Below, piece after piece: positions 26,023 through 35,040 of a DNA stretch of 64,000 nt. This DNA comes from Jiangella gansuensis DSM 44835 (GTDB lineage: Bacteria > Actinomycetota > Actinomycetes > Jiangellales > Jiangellaceae): assembly GCF_000515395.1 (NCBI RefSeq), contig NZ_KI911782.1, forward strand, positions 248,001 to 312,000, in the 5' to 3' direction. Every line of letters begins with the position of its first letter. Within the stretch, counting starts at the first letter, position 1. The notes under the pieces were generated by a model, which saw only the letters and a program-made list of their open reading frames with translations, did not search any database and was not told the origin of the DNA. A program made the position numbers and the translations under genes.

Positions 26023-26313
26023 ATGGCTGCCGGATGGTCCGGACGCACGGTCACGCGTGCGCGCCGGGCCATCCGCGCCAAGGGACAGCACCAGGCGTGC
26101 TGGCGATGCGGCCGACCGCTCGACCTCGACCGCGAGAAGTGGCACGTCGGCCACATCGTCGACCGCCGGCTTGGCGGCACGAACGCACCGAGCAACACGG
26201 CGGCCGAGTGCCCGCCCTGCAACCTCAAGGCCGGCGGCCGGCTCGGCGGCAAGATCGCCGCAGCCAACCGCCGCGCACCCATCCAGCGAACCGAGAGGAC
26301 CCGTCGATGGTGA
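26023..26313 (+). CDS. HNH endonuclease, packaging-associated
   Basis: This 96-residue protein has a compact HNH fold: CWRCGRPL, HVGHIVDRRLGG, NTAAECPPCNLKAGG. In HK97-like phages an HNH protein beside the terminase is needed for specific genome cutting during packaging, and this position fits, five genes before the large subunit. Confidence 0.9.
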   Translation: MAAGWSGRTVTRARRAIRAKGQHQACWRCGRPLDLDREKWHVGHIVDRRLGGTNAPSNTAAECPPCNLKAGGRLGGKIAAANRRAPIQRTERTRRW

Positions 26314-26492
26314 GCGACCCGAACACGGCGAACGACAACGGGCCCGCGCCGAAGATCGTCGGGCTGTCGAACACCGGGCCGACACCGATGTGTGTGCACG
26401 TCGATGGCCACGAGCACCCGGCCCCGCTCGACAGCTTCGGCACGGCCATGCTCGACCCCGAGTGCGCCGCCGGCCCGGACATCGAGCCGTGA
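26307..26492 (+). CDS. Small hypothetical prophage protein
   Basis: This 61-residue protein has an ATG overlapping the HNH stop; it is beta-rich with PKIVGLSNTGPTPMCVHVDG. Unknown function. Confidence 0.6.
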   Translation: MVSDPNTANDNGPAPKIVGLSNTGPTPMCVHVDGHEHPAPLDSFGTAMLDPECAAGPDIEP

Positions 26493-26644
26493 CCACCACC
26501 GCCGCCCGGCCGCGTACTCACCACGTCACGGTCAGCGTCGGCACCCGGCCAACTGCCGAGGTGCGCTGCTCGTGCGGCTGGCACACCGAGACCACCAAGG
26601 ACAAGGCGCTGCCGTACGGCGCCGCCCACCTGAGAGAGGCATGA
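26489..26644 (+). CDS. Small hypothetical prophage protein
   Basis: This 51-residue protein has a GTG start in a 4-bp overlap. The core VRCSCGWHTETTKDKALPYG resembles small phage proteins with a CxC-GW motif that precede the terminase. Unknown function. Confidence 0.58.
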   Translation: MTTTAARPRTHHVTVSVGTRPTAEVRCSCGWHTETTKDKALPYGAAHLREA

Positions 26645-26847
26645 TCATGCACCCAAGCACCGTGGCGATCCTCCAGTACTTCGCCTACGACCACCTGCCG
26701 GCCTACTTGCAGGGGGTGTCGCGTCCGTTCGCCGAGCTAGCCGCGGACATGGCTGACCGCCTCGACGGGCCGGAGCTGACCGTCTGTCTGCGGAAGCTGT
26801 TGGAAGCGAAGGACTGCGCCGTCCGCGCTGCTCTCGCCGGACCATGA
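26641..26847 (+). CDS. Conserved small actinophage protein
   Basis: This 68-residue protein carries HLPAYLQGVSRPFAELA and LRKLLEAKDCAVRAAL, a pattern I recognise as common in actinobacterial phages without known role. It is the last gene before the terminase. Confidence 0.75.
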   Translation: MIMHPSTVAILQYFAYDHLPAYLQGVSRPFAELAADMADRLDGPELTVCLRKLLEAKDCAVRAALAGP

Positions 26848-26920
26848 TCGTTTTTGAGACGGCCGATAACCCCAACACGCAGTCCGCTCCCTTTTTCTAT
26901 CGGGGCTGGTCAGGGGCCTG

Positions 26921-28450
26921 ATGAGGCACGATTGCGCCGAGTGCGGCCGTGACTTCGAGGGCCGATCTGACGCCCTGTATTGCACGACCTCTTGCCGCTC
27001 GCGGGCCAGTAGGAAACGCCGTCAGAGCCGTGCAAAGGCGTTCCCACCTGCGGATATGCGGAAGGGTCGGCCGAGTTCGCCCCGAATGGAGGCCGGAGCG
27101 AAGCTGCTCGGCGTCGAGCTGCATGATCACCAGCTTGAGCTGGGCGAGCTGCTGGACGCCGGCCACGAGACGACGGCGATTCAGTGGCCGCGGCGGGCGG
27201 GCAAGACCACGAGCATATGGGCGTGGCTGCTCGGCAGGTGTGCGACCGAGGATGACACGCTGATTCTGACGACGGCGCAGTCCGGGTTCAAGGCTCGCGA
27301 CCGGTTCATGTCGATCATGCGGATGTTGGACCGGGCGAAGGCGCCCGGGCGCCCACGGGTGTATCAGGGCGCCGGGCACGAGGCGTTCGAGTTCGCGAAC
27401 CACTCGCGGTTGTGGGTGGTCGCGCCGAAGGCTGACACCGCGCTCGGTGACGCCGCGAACGTGATCTACGTGGACGAGGCGCAGGCGCTCGCCCCGGACG
27501 CGTCGCTGGACTTCGAGCAGGCCGCGATGCCGCTGCTGGACACCGTCGAGGATGGCCAGGTGGTGCTGTCCGGCACGCCGGGGAAGGTCCGGGCGGGCTG
27601 GTACTGGAACGCGCTACAGACCGGGCTGGGCGAGCGGACCGGCGTCGTCGTCGGCAGCTACGCACCCGGGCACGCGGTGTCGGTGTACGCCGCGCAGCCG
27701 GGCGACAAGTGGGACGACGAGCGGGTGTGGCGTCGAATACACCCCGGCATCGGGCGGCTTACCACCATCGAGAAGATCCGTGCCCGGCACACGAAGTTCG
27801 CCAAGGAGCCGCTGCGGTTCGCGATGGAGTACCTGGGCGTGTGGCCGGGCACCGACCAGCGCCGCGCCATCGACGCCGACGAGTGGGCCGCCGCCGGCGA
27901 CGACTTCGCCGAGAAGCCGGACAGGTTCGGCCTCGCCTACGACGTGGACCCGCTGGGCGTCCAGGCGTCACTGGTGGCCGCCTGGCGCGACGATGACGGC
28001 CTGGCGCACATCGAGTTGCTGATGCACGGCGAGCCCCGCCAGATCGGCAAGGAGGCGCTACGCGTGGCCCGGGAACACCGGGTGCCCATCGGGTACGACA
28101 ACCTCGGGCAGAACCTCGACGTAGCCGAAGGGCTGAACCGAGCCAAGCCGAAGCCGAAGATGATGCCGCTCGCGCTGCGAGACATCGTCGCCGCCCAGTC
28201 CGGGCTGATGGCTGAACTGCGGATCACCGAGAAGCACCCCGCCGTGACGCTGCAACACCCGGACCAGCCCGTCCTGAACGCCGCGGTCGAGTCGGCCGCG
28301 TGGCGCACGGTCGGCGACTCCGGGCAGCTGTTCGGCCGGCGCGTGTCGACCGGCGACATCACAGCCATCGTCGCGGCGGCGAACGCGCTGCTCGTGTTCG
28401 ACCGGATGCCGAAGCGAACGTCCATTCGGATCGTGACGCGGGCGAGCTGA
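26921..28450 (+). CDS. Terminase large subunit with N-terminal zinc ribbon
   Basis: This 509-residue protein is the packaging motor and nuclease. The first 30 residues form a zinc ribbon (CAECGRDF...YCTTSC) not usual for this family. The ATPase has Walker A WPRRAGKTTS near residue 88 and Walker B VIYVDEAQ near 183. The nuclease half uses acidic residues such as AYDVDPLG near 343. No small terminase gene is visible; the zinc ribbon may supply DNA recognition (inference). The ATG follows 73 bp of non-coding sequence. Confidence 0.95.
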   Translation: MRHDCAECGRDFEGRSDALYCTTSCRSRASRKRRQSRAKAFPPADMRKGRPSSPRMEAGAKLLGVELHDHQLELGELLDAGHETTAIQWPRRAGKTTSIWAWLLGRCATEDDTLILTTAQSGFKARDRFMSIMRMLDRAKAPGRPRVYQGAGHEAFEFANHSRLWVVAPKADTALGDAANVIYVDEAQALAPDASLDFEQAAMPLLDTVEDGQVVLSGTPGKVRAGWYWNALQTGLGERTGVVVGSYAPGHAVSVYAAQPGDKWDDERVWRRIHPGIGRLTTIEKIRARHTKFAKEPLRFAMEYLGVWPGTDQRRAIDADEWAAAGDDFAEKPDRFGLAYDVDPLGVQASLVAAWRDDDGLAHIELLMHGEPRQIGKEALRVAREHRVPIGYDNLGQNLDVAEGLNRAKPKPKMMPLALRDIVAAQSGLMAELRITEKHPAVTLQHPDQPVLNAAVESAAWRTVGDSGQLFGRRVSTGDITAIVAAANALLVFDRMPKRTSIRIVTRAS

Positions 28451-28469
28451 TCCACGTATGCAGAGATGT

Positions 28470-28491
28470 CAAATGCTCTCTATAGCATTTG
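28470..28491 (+). other. Perfect 8-bp hairpin between terminase and portal genes
   Basis: CAAATGCT, loop CTCTAT, AGCATTTG. It is strikingly AT-rich for the region and ends 4 nt before the portal GTG. No T run follows, so it is not an ordinary terminator. It could be a processing site, a protein-binding operator or a translation control element. Confidence 0.5.
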
Positions 28492-28495
28492 CCTC

Positions 28496-29542
28496 GTGGG
28501 TGTCATCAGCGCGTGGCGGGACATGCTCTCGCGGCCGAAGCCGGGCTTGCCGTTGGCGTCGCCGTGGTCGACGTCCACACTTCAGACCGCGGTACTGGCG
28601 GACATCTTCGGCAAGGAGAACTTGCCCGTCACCCGCGAGATGTGCATGTCCATCCCGGCGGTGTCCAAGGCTCGGGCGCTCGTCGCCGGGAAGCTGGCTC
28701 GCCAGCCCCTTAAGGCATACCGCGGTGATGCCGAACTGCCGGCCCGGTCGCAGCCGTCGTGGCTGTATCGGACCAACGGCGACGTGCCGCCGCAGATGCG
28801 GATGCTGTGGACCATCGATGACCTGTTCTTCGGTGGGTGGTCGCTGTGGGGTGTGGAGCGCGGCACGGCCCGCGACGACCAGCGATACGGCCCGATCCTC
28901 GACGCCTACCGGGTGCCGTACGAGTGGTGGGAGTTCGACCCGGACGGGAAGATTCTCGTCAATGGAGGCGAGGTCACCGAGGACTCGGTGATCCTGTTTG
29001 CCGGCCCGTTCGAGGGCCTGATCGAGGCGGCGGCCGACACGATCCGCGGCGCCCGGAACCTTGAGCGGGCGTGGGCGAAGCGGGTCAACAACCCGATCCC
29101 CGCGACCGAGCTGCACCAGACTACCGACGACGTCATGGAAGACGAAGAGATCGACGAGCTCGTCGACACCTGGATCGGCATGCTGAATAAGGGCGGCGGC
29201 GTCGCCTACACGCCGCCGTCCATCGACGTGCGAACGCACGGTGAGACTGTGCTCGACCTGTTCATCGAGGGCCGCAACGCTGTCACGCTCGATGTCGGGC
29301 GGCACACCAACGTCGGCGCGCAGATGCTCGACGCATCCATGGCGACCAGCTCATTGCAATACGTGACCGCGGTCGACGGCCGCAACTCGTTCATCGACGA
29401 CACCCTCGACTACTGGGCGATGCCCATCGAGGCGCGCCTGTCGATGGACGACGTCGTACCCCGCGGACAGCGGATCGCGTTCGACCTGTCCCACCTCACC
29501 CGGCTCCCACAACCGTCGACCGGACCAGCAACGGAGGACTGA
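28496..29542 (+). CDS. Phage portal protein (HK97 family)
   Basis: This is about 348 residues from the GTG at 28496; an ATG at 28466 is in frame but lies upstream of the hairpin. It matches HK97-type portals: LARQPLKAYRGD, a central LFAGPFEGLIEAAADTIRG, and a C-terminal YWAMPIEARLSMDDVVPRG. It forms the ring through which DNA enters the capsid. It directly follows the terminase, in the standard order. Confidence 0.88.
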   Translation: MGVISAWRDMLSRPKPGLPLASPWSTSTLQTAVLADIFGKENLPVTREMCMSIPAVSKARALVAGKLARQPLKAYRGDAELPARSQPSWLYRTNGDVPPQMRMLWTIDDLFFGGWSLWGVERGTARDDQRYGPILDAYRVPYEWWEFDPDGKILVNGGEVTEDSVILFAGPFEGLIEAAADTIRGARNLERAWAKRVNNPIPATELHQTTDDVMEDEEIDELVDTWIGMLNKGGGVAYTPPSIDVRTHGETVLDLFIEGRNAVTLDVGRHTNVGAQMLDASMATSSLQYVTAVDGRNSFIDDTLDYWAMPIEARLSMDDVVPRGQRIAFDLSHLTRLPQPSTGPATED

Positions 29543-29546
29543 TCCC

Positions 29547-29786
29547 ATGAACGCACGCAAGTCGACCAAGGACACCGAGGCGGCGGACGTCGAGCCGGCC
29601 GAGACCGAGACGGCGCAGGCCGAGACGCCCGGCGCCGCCACCAACGAGGCAACCGGCGAGGTGGTCCGCATCGTCCCGAAGCCGCACGGCCTGGAAGCCG
29701 TGTACGTCCGCGGGGCGGACGGCAGCACCACCCGAATCGTGCGCAAGCGGTCCGCCGACACGGACGAGCCCGCAACGGAGGACTGA
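29547..29786 (+). CDS. Small acidic prophage protein between portal and capsid
   Basis: This 79-residue protein has an Ala/Glu/Thr-rich disordered first half and a second half GLEAVYVRGADGSTTRIVRK with beta character. It sits where head-assembly accessory or scaffold-like proteins occur. Unknown function. Confidence 0.62.
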   Translation: MNARKSTKDTEAADVEPAETETAQAETPGAATNEATGEVVRIVPKPHGLEAVYVRGADGSTTRIVRKRSADTDEPATED

Positions 29787-29789
29787 CCG

Positions 29790-31454
29790 ATGGCGAAGAC
29801 CACCGCGTTGCAGGCGCTCGGCACGCTGCTGGAGGCGTCCGCCGATGACCGCACGCTGACCTACCGGCTTCTGCCGTACGGCGAGCAGGGCCGCACCAAC
29901 CTCGGGCGCGTGACAGCTGGCCCGGGTGTCGTGCGCATCCCGGGTGACCCGTCCGAGCTGGTGGCCAACCTGGAGCACGACCGCAAGCGGCCGGTCGCCC
30001 GGGCCACCTCGATCACCGAGGATGACGGCGGCCTGACTGCCACGTTCCGTATCGCCGCGACGACGGCCGGTAACGACTTGCTCGCCGAGGCGGCCGAGGG
30101 TCTGCGCACAGGCATCTCCGTTGAGCTGTCCGACCCGGTCATCCGCAACGGCAAGCTGCTGTCCGCCGAGCTGGCCGGCGCCGGGTTCGTCGCCTCTCCG
30201 GCGTTCCCGTCCGCACAGCTGGTCGCGGCCGACGCCGGCGAGCTGCCCGACGAGATCGCGCCGGACTCGCAGTCGCACAGCGTCAGTGAGGACGTCATCG
30301 AGGTGGACGGAAAGAAGTACCGCCGCATCACCGAGTCCAGCTACGAGACTCGCACCGAGCCCGTCGCGGGCAACGACGACGACCCGCCGGACGGCGGGGA
30401 CGAAGACACCGAGGACGACGCGTCCGAGGAAGACCAGGAGGACCAGCAGATGACCGCTTCCACCGCCAAGAAGGCAGCGTCCGCGCCGGCGACGCTCCGC
30501 GGCGCCGCTGCCAAGGGCGGCGGCCGCGGTACCACGCTGCTCGCCGCCGACGCCGGCCCCCGCGACCTGTTCCGACTGTTGGCCGAGGCCGGCAAGACGC
30601 AGGACAGTGAGCTGATCGCCGAGCTCGTCGACATCACGCAGTCCGGCGCCATCGGCAACACTGAGGTGCCCCAGTATGTCGGCGAGCTGTGGGATGGCCG
30701 CGCAGCCGAGCGGCGCATCATCCCGCTGTTCAACCACGCCGACCTCACCAGCTACAAGGTGCACGGCTGGCGCTGGGTGAACAAGCCGCAGGTCGCGCCG
30801 TACGCCGGCGACAAGGCCGACGTTCCGAGCAACGCCGTGTCCACCGAGCAGGTGACGATCTCAGCCGAGCGGATCGCCGGCGCCCACGACATCGACCGCA
30901 AGTACCGAGACTTCGGGGATGAGGCGTTCTGGCAGTCGTACCTGGCGGCCATGACCGAGTCCTACGCCGTCCAGTCCGACGCCGCCGTTCTGGCCGACGC
31001 GCTCGCGGCGGCCACTGCGGTCACCGTAGGTGATCCGGTGACCGGTGTACCCGCGGTCTGGATCAAGATCGTGGACGGCGTCCTGTCTGTGTTGCAGGCC
31101 ACCAACGCGATGCCCAGCTTTTCGGTACTGGCGTTCGACCTCTACCGTGACTTCCTGCTGACGCCGCAGGACGGCGGCCTGGAGTACCTGAACGCCGCGC
31201 TCGGGTTCGAGCGGGGCACCGTCAACCAGGGCAACTTCTCGGTGCTGCCGCATGCGGCCATCCCTGACGGCGGAGCACTGACGGGAGCCCGCGAGGCGGT
31301 CACCGTGCACGAGCTGGGCGGCGGCACCCCGATCCGAGTCGAAGCCGAGAACGTCGGCAAGGGCGGCATCGACGCCGGCGTGTTCGGCTACTACGCCGTC
31401 AACATTCACGACACCGGCGGCCTGGCGCTCGTCAACGACCCGATCACCCCCTGA
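29790..31454 (+). CDS. Prohead protease-major capsid protein fusion
   Basis: This is a 554-residue fusion. Residues 15-150 are an HK97-type prohead protease with the His in NLEHDRKRPV and the Ser in GISVELSDP. Residues 175-225 are an acidic linker (NDDDPPDGGDEDTEDD). From about 230 on comes an HK97-fold capsid protein (NTEVPQYVGELWDGRAAERR, KVHGWRWVNKPQV). An in-frame ATG at about 30450 could give capsid protein alone. The linker probably replaces a scaffold delta domain and is removed by the protease at maturation. Confidence 0.92.
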   Translation: MAKTTALQALGTLLEASADDRTLTYRLLPYGEQGRTNLGRVTAGPGVVRIPGDPSELVANLEHDRKRPVARATSITEDDGGLTATFRIAATTAGNDLLAEAAEGLRTGISVELSDPVIRNGKLLSAELAGAGFVASPAFPSAQLVAADAGELPDEIAPDSQSHSVSEDVIEVDGKKYRRITESSYETRTEPVAGNDDDPPDGGDEDTEDDASEEDQEDQQMTASTAKKAASAPATLRGAAAKGGGRGTTLLAADAGPRDLFRLLAEAGKTQDSELIAELVDITQSGAIGNTEVPQYVGELWDGRAAERRIIPLFNHADLTSYKVHGWRWVNKPQVAPYAGDKADVPSNAVSTEQVTISAERIAGAHDIDRKYRDFGDEAFWQSYLAAMTESYAVQSDAAVLADALAAATAVTVGDPVTGVPAVWIKIVDGVLSVLQATNAMPSFSVLAFDLYRDFLLTPQDGGLEYLNAALGFERGTVNQGNFSVLPHAAIPDGGALTGAREAVTVHELGGGTPIRVEAENVGKGGIDAGVFGYYAVNIHDTGGLALVNDPITP

Positions 31455-31467
31455 CGGCGGCTGACCG

Positions 31468-31803
31468 ATGGCGGAATGGGCGACGCCCGAGCAGGCGCGG
31501 GACTCGTGGAGCGACGCGCCTGACGACCCTGCCCTGCTGGGCCGTCTGCTCAACGCCGCGCAGGAGATGTGTGAGCTGTACGCGCCGGCACTGGCCACGG
31601 GGGAGCCAGTGCCGGCCCGCTACACCGAGGCGGTGATCTTGCAGGCGCGGGAGGTGTGGCAGGCGATGGACCGTGACGGCGACGTGCTCGGGTTCGACGG
31701 CGAGTACGCCGTCCGGGTCCGGCCGCTGTCGGCGTCGGTGAAGTCGCTGCTGCGTCCGCCGCGGGGTCGGCCGTCGTTCGGGTCCTGGGGGTCGACGTCG
31801 TGA
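31468..31803 (+). CDS. Head-tail connector protein
   Basis: This 111-residue helical protein begins MAEWATPEQARDSW and has the pattern of HK97 gp6-type head-completion proteins (LNAAQEMCELYAPAL, YTEAVILQAREVWQAM). It overlaps the next gene by 4 bp. Confidence 0.78.
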   Translation: MAEWATPEQARDSWSDAPDDPALLGRLLNAAQEMCELYAPALATGEPVPARYTEAVILQAREVWQAMDRDGDVLGFDGEYAVRVRPLSASVKSLLRPPRGRPSFGSWGSTS

Positions 31804-32198
31804 CGAGCATTCAGAAGTGGGTTGCGGGTGTGCTCGATGACGCGCTGCCGGACGCGTACATCGTGCGCGGCTACTGGTGGGCGCCGGACGGGGCCGAGCC
31901 CGGCCGGACGTACGTGTCGGTGTACCGGACGCTGGCCGAGCCGGCCGCGAACGTGCAGGGCGCCCGCCGGCACGAACTGAACGTGGACGTCATGACGAGC
32001 ATCACCAACCCGAAGAAGGCGGACGACGCGCTGGACGCGGCGCTGTCGGCCGTGCTCGACGTCATCGACACAGACGAAGACTTCGGCGGCCTGACGTGGG
32101 TGCGGGCGGACCGGATCGTGGCCGGCGAACAGCAGTACCCGGCCTACACCATCAGCGTGTGGTGCGTGAGCACCCGAGAGACAGAGGAAGGCGCCTGA
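31800..32198 (+). CDS. Probable tail terminator / minor tail protein
   Basis: This 132-residue protein has a GTG start in a 4-bp overlap. The sequence VNVDVMTSITNPKKADDALDAAL-like middle and beta strands (RTYVSVYRTL, YTISVWC) fit tail-terminator proteins that cap the tail tube. The assignment is mostly from position. Confidence 0.68.
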   Translation: MTSIQKWVAGVLDDALPDAYIVRGYWWAPDGAEPGRTYVSVYRTLAEPAANVQGARRHELNVDVMTSITNPKKADDALDAALSAVLDVIDTDEDFGGLTWVRADRIVAGEQQYPAYTISVWCVSTRETEEGA

Positions 32199-32199
32199 C

Positions 32200-32787
32200 A
32201 TGGCACAGATTGCCGTCAAGCCGTTCGTGCTCAAGGACGTTCTCCTGGGCATCGAGGTCGACAACTACGAGGCGCACGTGTCGGCGGTGACGTTCACGCC
32301 GGCCAACTCCGCGCAGGAGTGGCGCGGCCTGACCCCGTCCGCGGTGTTCACCGACCCGGGGTCGGAGACGTGGACGGTCACGCTGGAGATCGCGCAGGAC
32401 TGGGAGACCCCGGATTCGCTGGCCCGGTACCTGTTCGAGAACGCCGGCCAGACGCGGGCGGTCACGTTCAAGCCGCAGTCCGGGTCCGGTCCCACGTTCG
32501 AGGCGAACGTCACGCTCGTGTCGCCGGCCATCGGCGGCACCGGCAACTCGTACGCGACGGCGTCCGTGGCGTGCGGCGTGCAGGGCCGCCCGACTCTGGT
32601 CGACCCGTCGCCGGCGCCTGACGCCTGGACCGCGGAGACCGCCTACGAGGTGGGCGACCGGGTCAGCATCGGCGCCGCGGTTCTGCGTGCGCTGACGGAC
32701 GGCACGTCCGCCGCCGCCGAACCGACCGCGCCCGGCCGCAGCAACGTCGTCGTCGACGGCACCGTGGCCTGGCTCCAGACCGCCTGA
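32200..32787 (+). CDS. Major tail tube protein with C-terminal carbohydrate-binding-like domain
   Basis: This 195-residue protein's first 130 residues are a tail-tube beta-barrel (FTPANSAQEWRGLTP, ETWTVTLEIAQDW). The last 50 (AWTAETAYEVGDRVSI...EPTAPG) resemble CBM5/12-type modules often fixed to phage tail tubes. Such a module would decorate the tail surface. Confidence 0.85.
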   Translation: MAQIAVKPFVLKDVLLGIEVDNYEAHVSAVTFTPANSAQEWRGLTPSAVFTDPGSETWTVTLEIAQDWETPDSLARYLFENAGQTRAVTFKPQSGSGPTFEANVTLVSPAIGGTGNSYATASVACGVQGRPTLVDPSPAPDAWTAETAYEVGDRVSIGAAVLRALTDGTSAAAEPTAPGRSNVVVDGTVAWLQTA

Positions 32788-32790
32788 CCC

Positions 32791-33294
32791 ATGCTGCGCG
32801 TCGGGAACCATCGCGAGCTACAGGCCGTCGTCTTGGCGTTGAAGGCGATGGACCGTGACCTGGCCCGCGATATCCGGCGCGACACCGTCCGCACGATGGG
32901 GCCGGAGTGGAAAGAGGCCGTACAGCGGCGGGCGTCCTGGCACATGGATCACCGGGTGATCGTGCCGGGCACCCGCATCGCTGGCGGCAACCCGCCAACG
33001 ATGATCGCCGCATCGTCCCGGCGGCGGCTGTCCGGCGGGCTGGTGCCGGTGCAGGCGTGGGGCGGGTTCGAGTTCGGGTCGAACCGGAGCCGCCGCACCA
33101 CCTACACCCGCCGCAACCGCCGCACGGGCGGCACACACAGCGTCACCCGCAACACCACCAGGCAGCTACCGCGGCGCGCACCCCGCGGCCGTGTCGCGTA
33201 CCCGGCCGTCGCCGAGATGGCGCCACGCCTCGCGTCGCTGTGGGTCCAGACCGTAGTCCGTCGAGTGCACGAGGCCGCCGAAGGGAGGCAGTGA
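32791..33294 (+). CDS. HK97 gp10-like minor tail protein
   Basis: This 167-residue protein has an N-terminal helical part (LALKAMDRDLARDIRRDTVRTMGPEWKEAV) typical of the gp10 family, followed by a very Arg-rich stretch (about 105-140). In most phages this gene precedes the tube gene; here it follows it. No chaperone pair lies between it and the tape measure. Confidence 0.72.
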   Translation: MLRVGNHRELQAVVLALKAMDRDLARDIRRDTVRTMGPEWKEAVQRRASWHMDHRVIVPGTRIAGGNPPTMIAASSRRRLSGGLVPVQAWGGFEFGSNRSRRTTYTRRNRRTGGTHSVTRNTTRQLPRRAPRGRVAYPAVAEMAPRLASLWVQTVVRRVHEAAEGRQ

Positions 33295-33297
33295 GAC

Positions 33298-35037
33298 ATG
33301 GCCCGCCCGATCCGCATACCCATCGTCTCCGACGTCTCCGGGGTCTTACGCGGCACCAACGACGTAGAACGTGCGCTGGACGACGTAGCCGACTCGCTCG
33401 ACGACGTCTCCCGCGAGGCGCAGCGAGCCGGCCAGGACGCCGGCCGCGAGCTAGCGGACGGGTTCGAGCAGGGCATGCGGCTGGTCGACCGCGTTGCGGA
33501 GGTCGCGGGCGAGGACGCTGCCCGCGAGTTCGAGGCCGGACTACGCGCCGGCAAACCGGCCGACGTGCTGGCCGACGACTTCCGGGCCGCTGCCGACCGG
33601 GTCGGCGCCGAGGCTGACGGCATGGCCGCCGAGGTTGAGGGCGCCACCGAGCGGATGGAACGCAGCTTCCGCGACGCGTTCGACAGCATCCCCAACACGA
33701 CGCGCCCGGCGATGCAGCGCACTGCGCAGGACGTGGACGACACCGCGTCGCGTACCCGGGCCAGCATGCGCGAGCTGGGCGACGAGGCCAGGCAGAACGC
33801 AGCCGAGACGTTCTCCAGCTTCGACGGCAGCGCCCGGTCATTCGCGGACGGGCTACAGGGCACGTTGGGCGGCATCGTCGGGTCGCTCGGCCCGCTCGGT
33901 GCTGCCATCGGCGCCGCCGGAGCGGCCGGCGTGGGGCTCGTCGTCCGGCAGTTCGACCGGGCAGGAGAGCGCGCCGAGGCGTTGCGCGAGCGTGTCCGCG
34001 GTGTGCTCGACAGCCTTAACGAGATACGCGACCGTGGCGGGTCCGCGCTCGATCCCATGATCGACCGGCTGTACGAGATGGCCGATGCCGCCGGCGAGGG
34101 TGACGAGTCGCTGGCCCGGCTGCGTGAGGACGCCGAGGGCATCGAGGGTCTGTCGTTCGAGGGGCTGGCGCAGGGTCTGGCCGGCGACGCCGACGCGCTC
34201 GACGAGGCCGCGGACCGGATCCGCGACTACCGGGCCGTGATCGAGGACGAGCTGTTGCGCGCCATCCGACTACAGGACACCGAGGGGGAAACACGCTGGG
34301 CGCGGGAGAGGGACCGCGTAGACGACCTAATCGGTAAGACCGAGGAAGAGGCCGAGGCTCGCCGCCGGGCCGCAGAGGAACGCGCCGCGCTCGAAGCAGC
34401 GGGAATTCAGGAGCTGATCCGCCGCCAGGAGGCCGAAGAGGAAGCCGCTGCGGCCCGCCAAGCTGCGGTGGATGAGTACCTGGCGGCTGGCGAGGTGGTC
34501 GCCGAGCGGGAAGCGGCCATGCAGGCGGAGCGGGTCGAGGCGGCGGAGGCCGCGAACCAGCGCATCACTGAGTCGGTGCTGTCGCTGTCGGAGGCGTACG
34601 GCGAGGTCCGTAACGACGCCATCGAGGACGGCGAGATCACCGCGTCCGAGTTGATCGGGATTCTCGACCAGCAGTTGGCCGACCAGAACGCTCGCATCGA
34701 GGCGTGGGCGTGGGCGCAGGAGAACCTGACGGCGCGGCAACGGCAGGTGCTGCTCGACATGGGTGAGGACGGGTTCTTGGCGTTGCAGGGCCTCATCAAC
34801 GCCACGCCGGAGCTGCGCGCCGACGCGCTGGCCCGGCTCACCACGGTCGGTGAGCGCAAGGCGTCCGCGGAGGTGGACGGCTACGAGCGCGGCATACCGG
34901 ACACGGTGCCGGGACCGAACATCGTTGCTGGGTTCGACGGGTCGGCCATCGAGCGCGGCTTGGCGAGGTTCCACGGCATGACGATCCCGATCAACTTCCG
35001 CGGCACGGTGGGCCGTACGAACGTGATGACGAACTGA
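33298..35037 (+). CDS. Tape measure protein
   Basis: This 579-residue protein is mostly long coiled coil (residues 10-175 and 225-470, rich in Glu/Arg/Ala), with a hydrophobic segment at about 180-212 (GGIVGSLGPLGAAIGAAGAAG). It sets tail length and is short for the family, implying a short siphophage tail. The C-terminal end binds the tail tip. Confidence 0.9.
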   Translation: MARPIRIPIVSDVSGVLRGTNDVERALDDVADSLDDVSREAQRAGQDAGRELADGFEQGMRLVDRVAEVAGEDAAREFEAGLRAGKPADVLADDFRAAADRVGAEADGMAAEVEGATERMERSFRDAFDSIPNTTRPAMQRTAQDVDDTASRTRASMRELGDEARQNAAETFSSFDGSARSFADGLQGTLGGIVGSLGPLGAAIGAAGAAGVGLVVRQFDRAGERAEALRERVRGVLDSLNEIRDRGGSALDPMIDRLYEMADAAGEGDESLARLREDAEGIEGLSFEGLAQGLAGDADALDEAADRIRDYRAVIEDELLRAIRLQDTEGETRWARERDRVDDLIGKTEEEAEARRRAAEERAALEAAGIQELIRRQEAEEEAAAARQAAVDEYLAAGEVVAEREAAMQAERVEAAEAANQRITESVLSLSEAYGEVRNDAIEDGEITASELIGILDQQLADQNARIEAWAWAQENLTARQRQVLLDMGEDGFLALQGLINATPELRADALARLTTVGERKASAEVDGYERGIPDTVPGPNIVAGFDGSAIERGLARFHGMTIPINFRGTVGRTNVMTN

Positions 35038-35040
35038 GGG

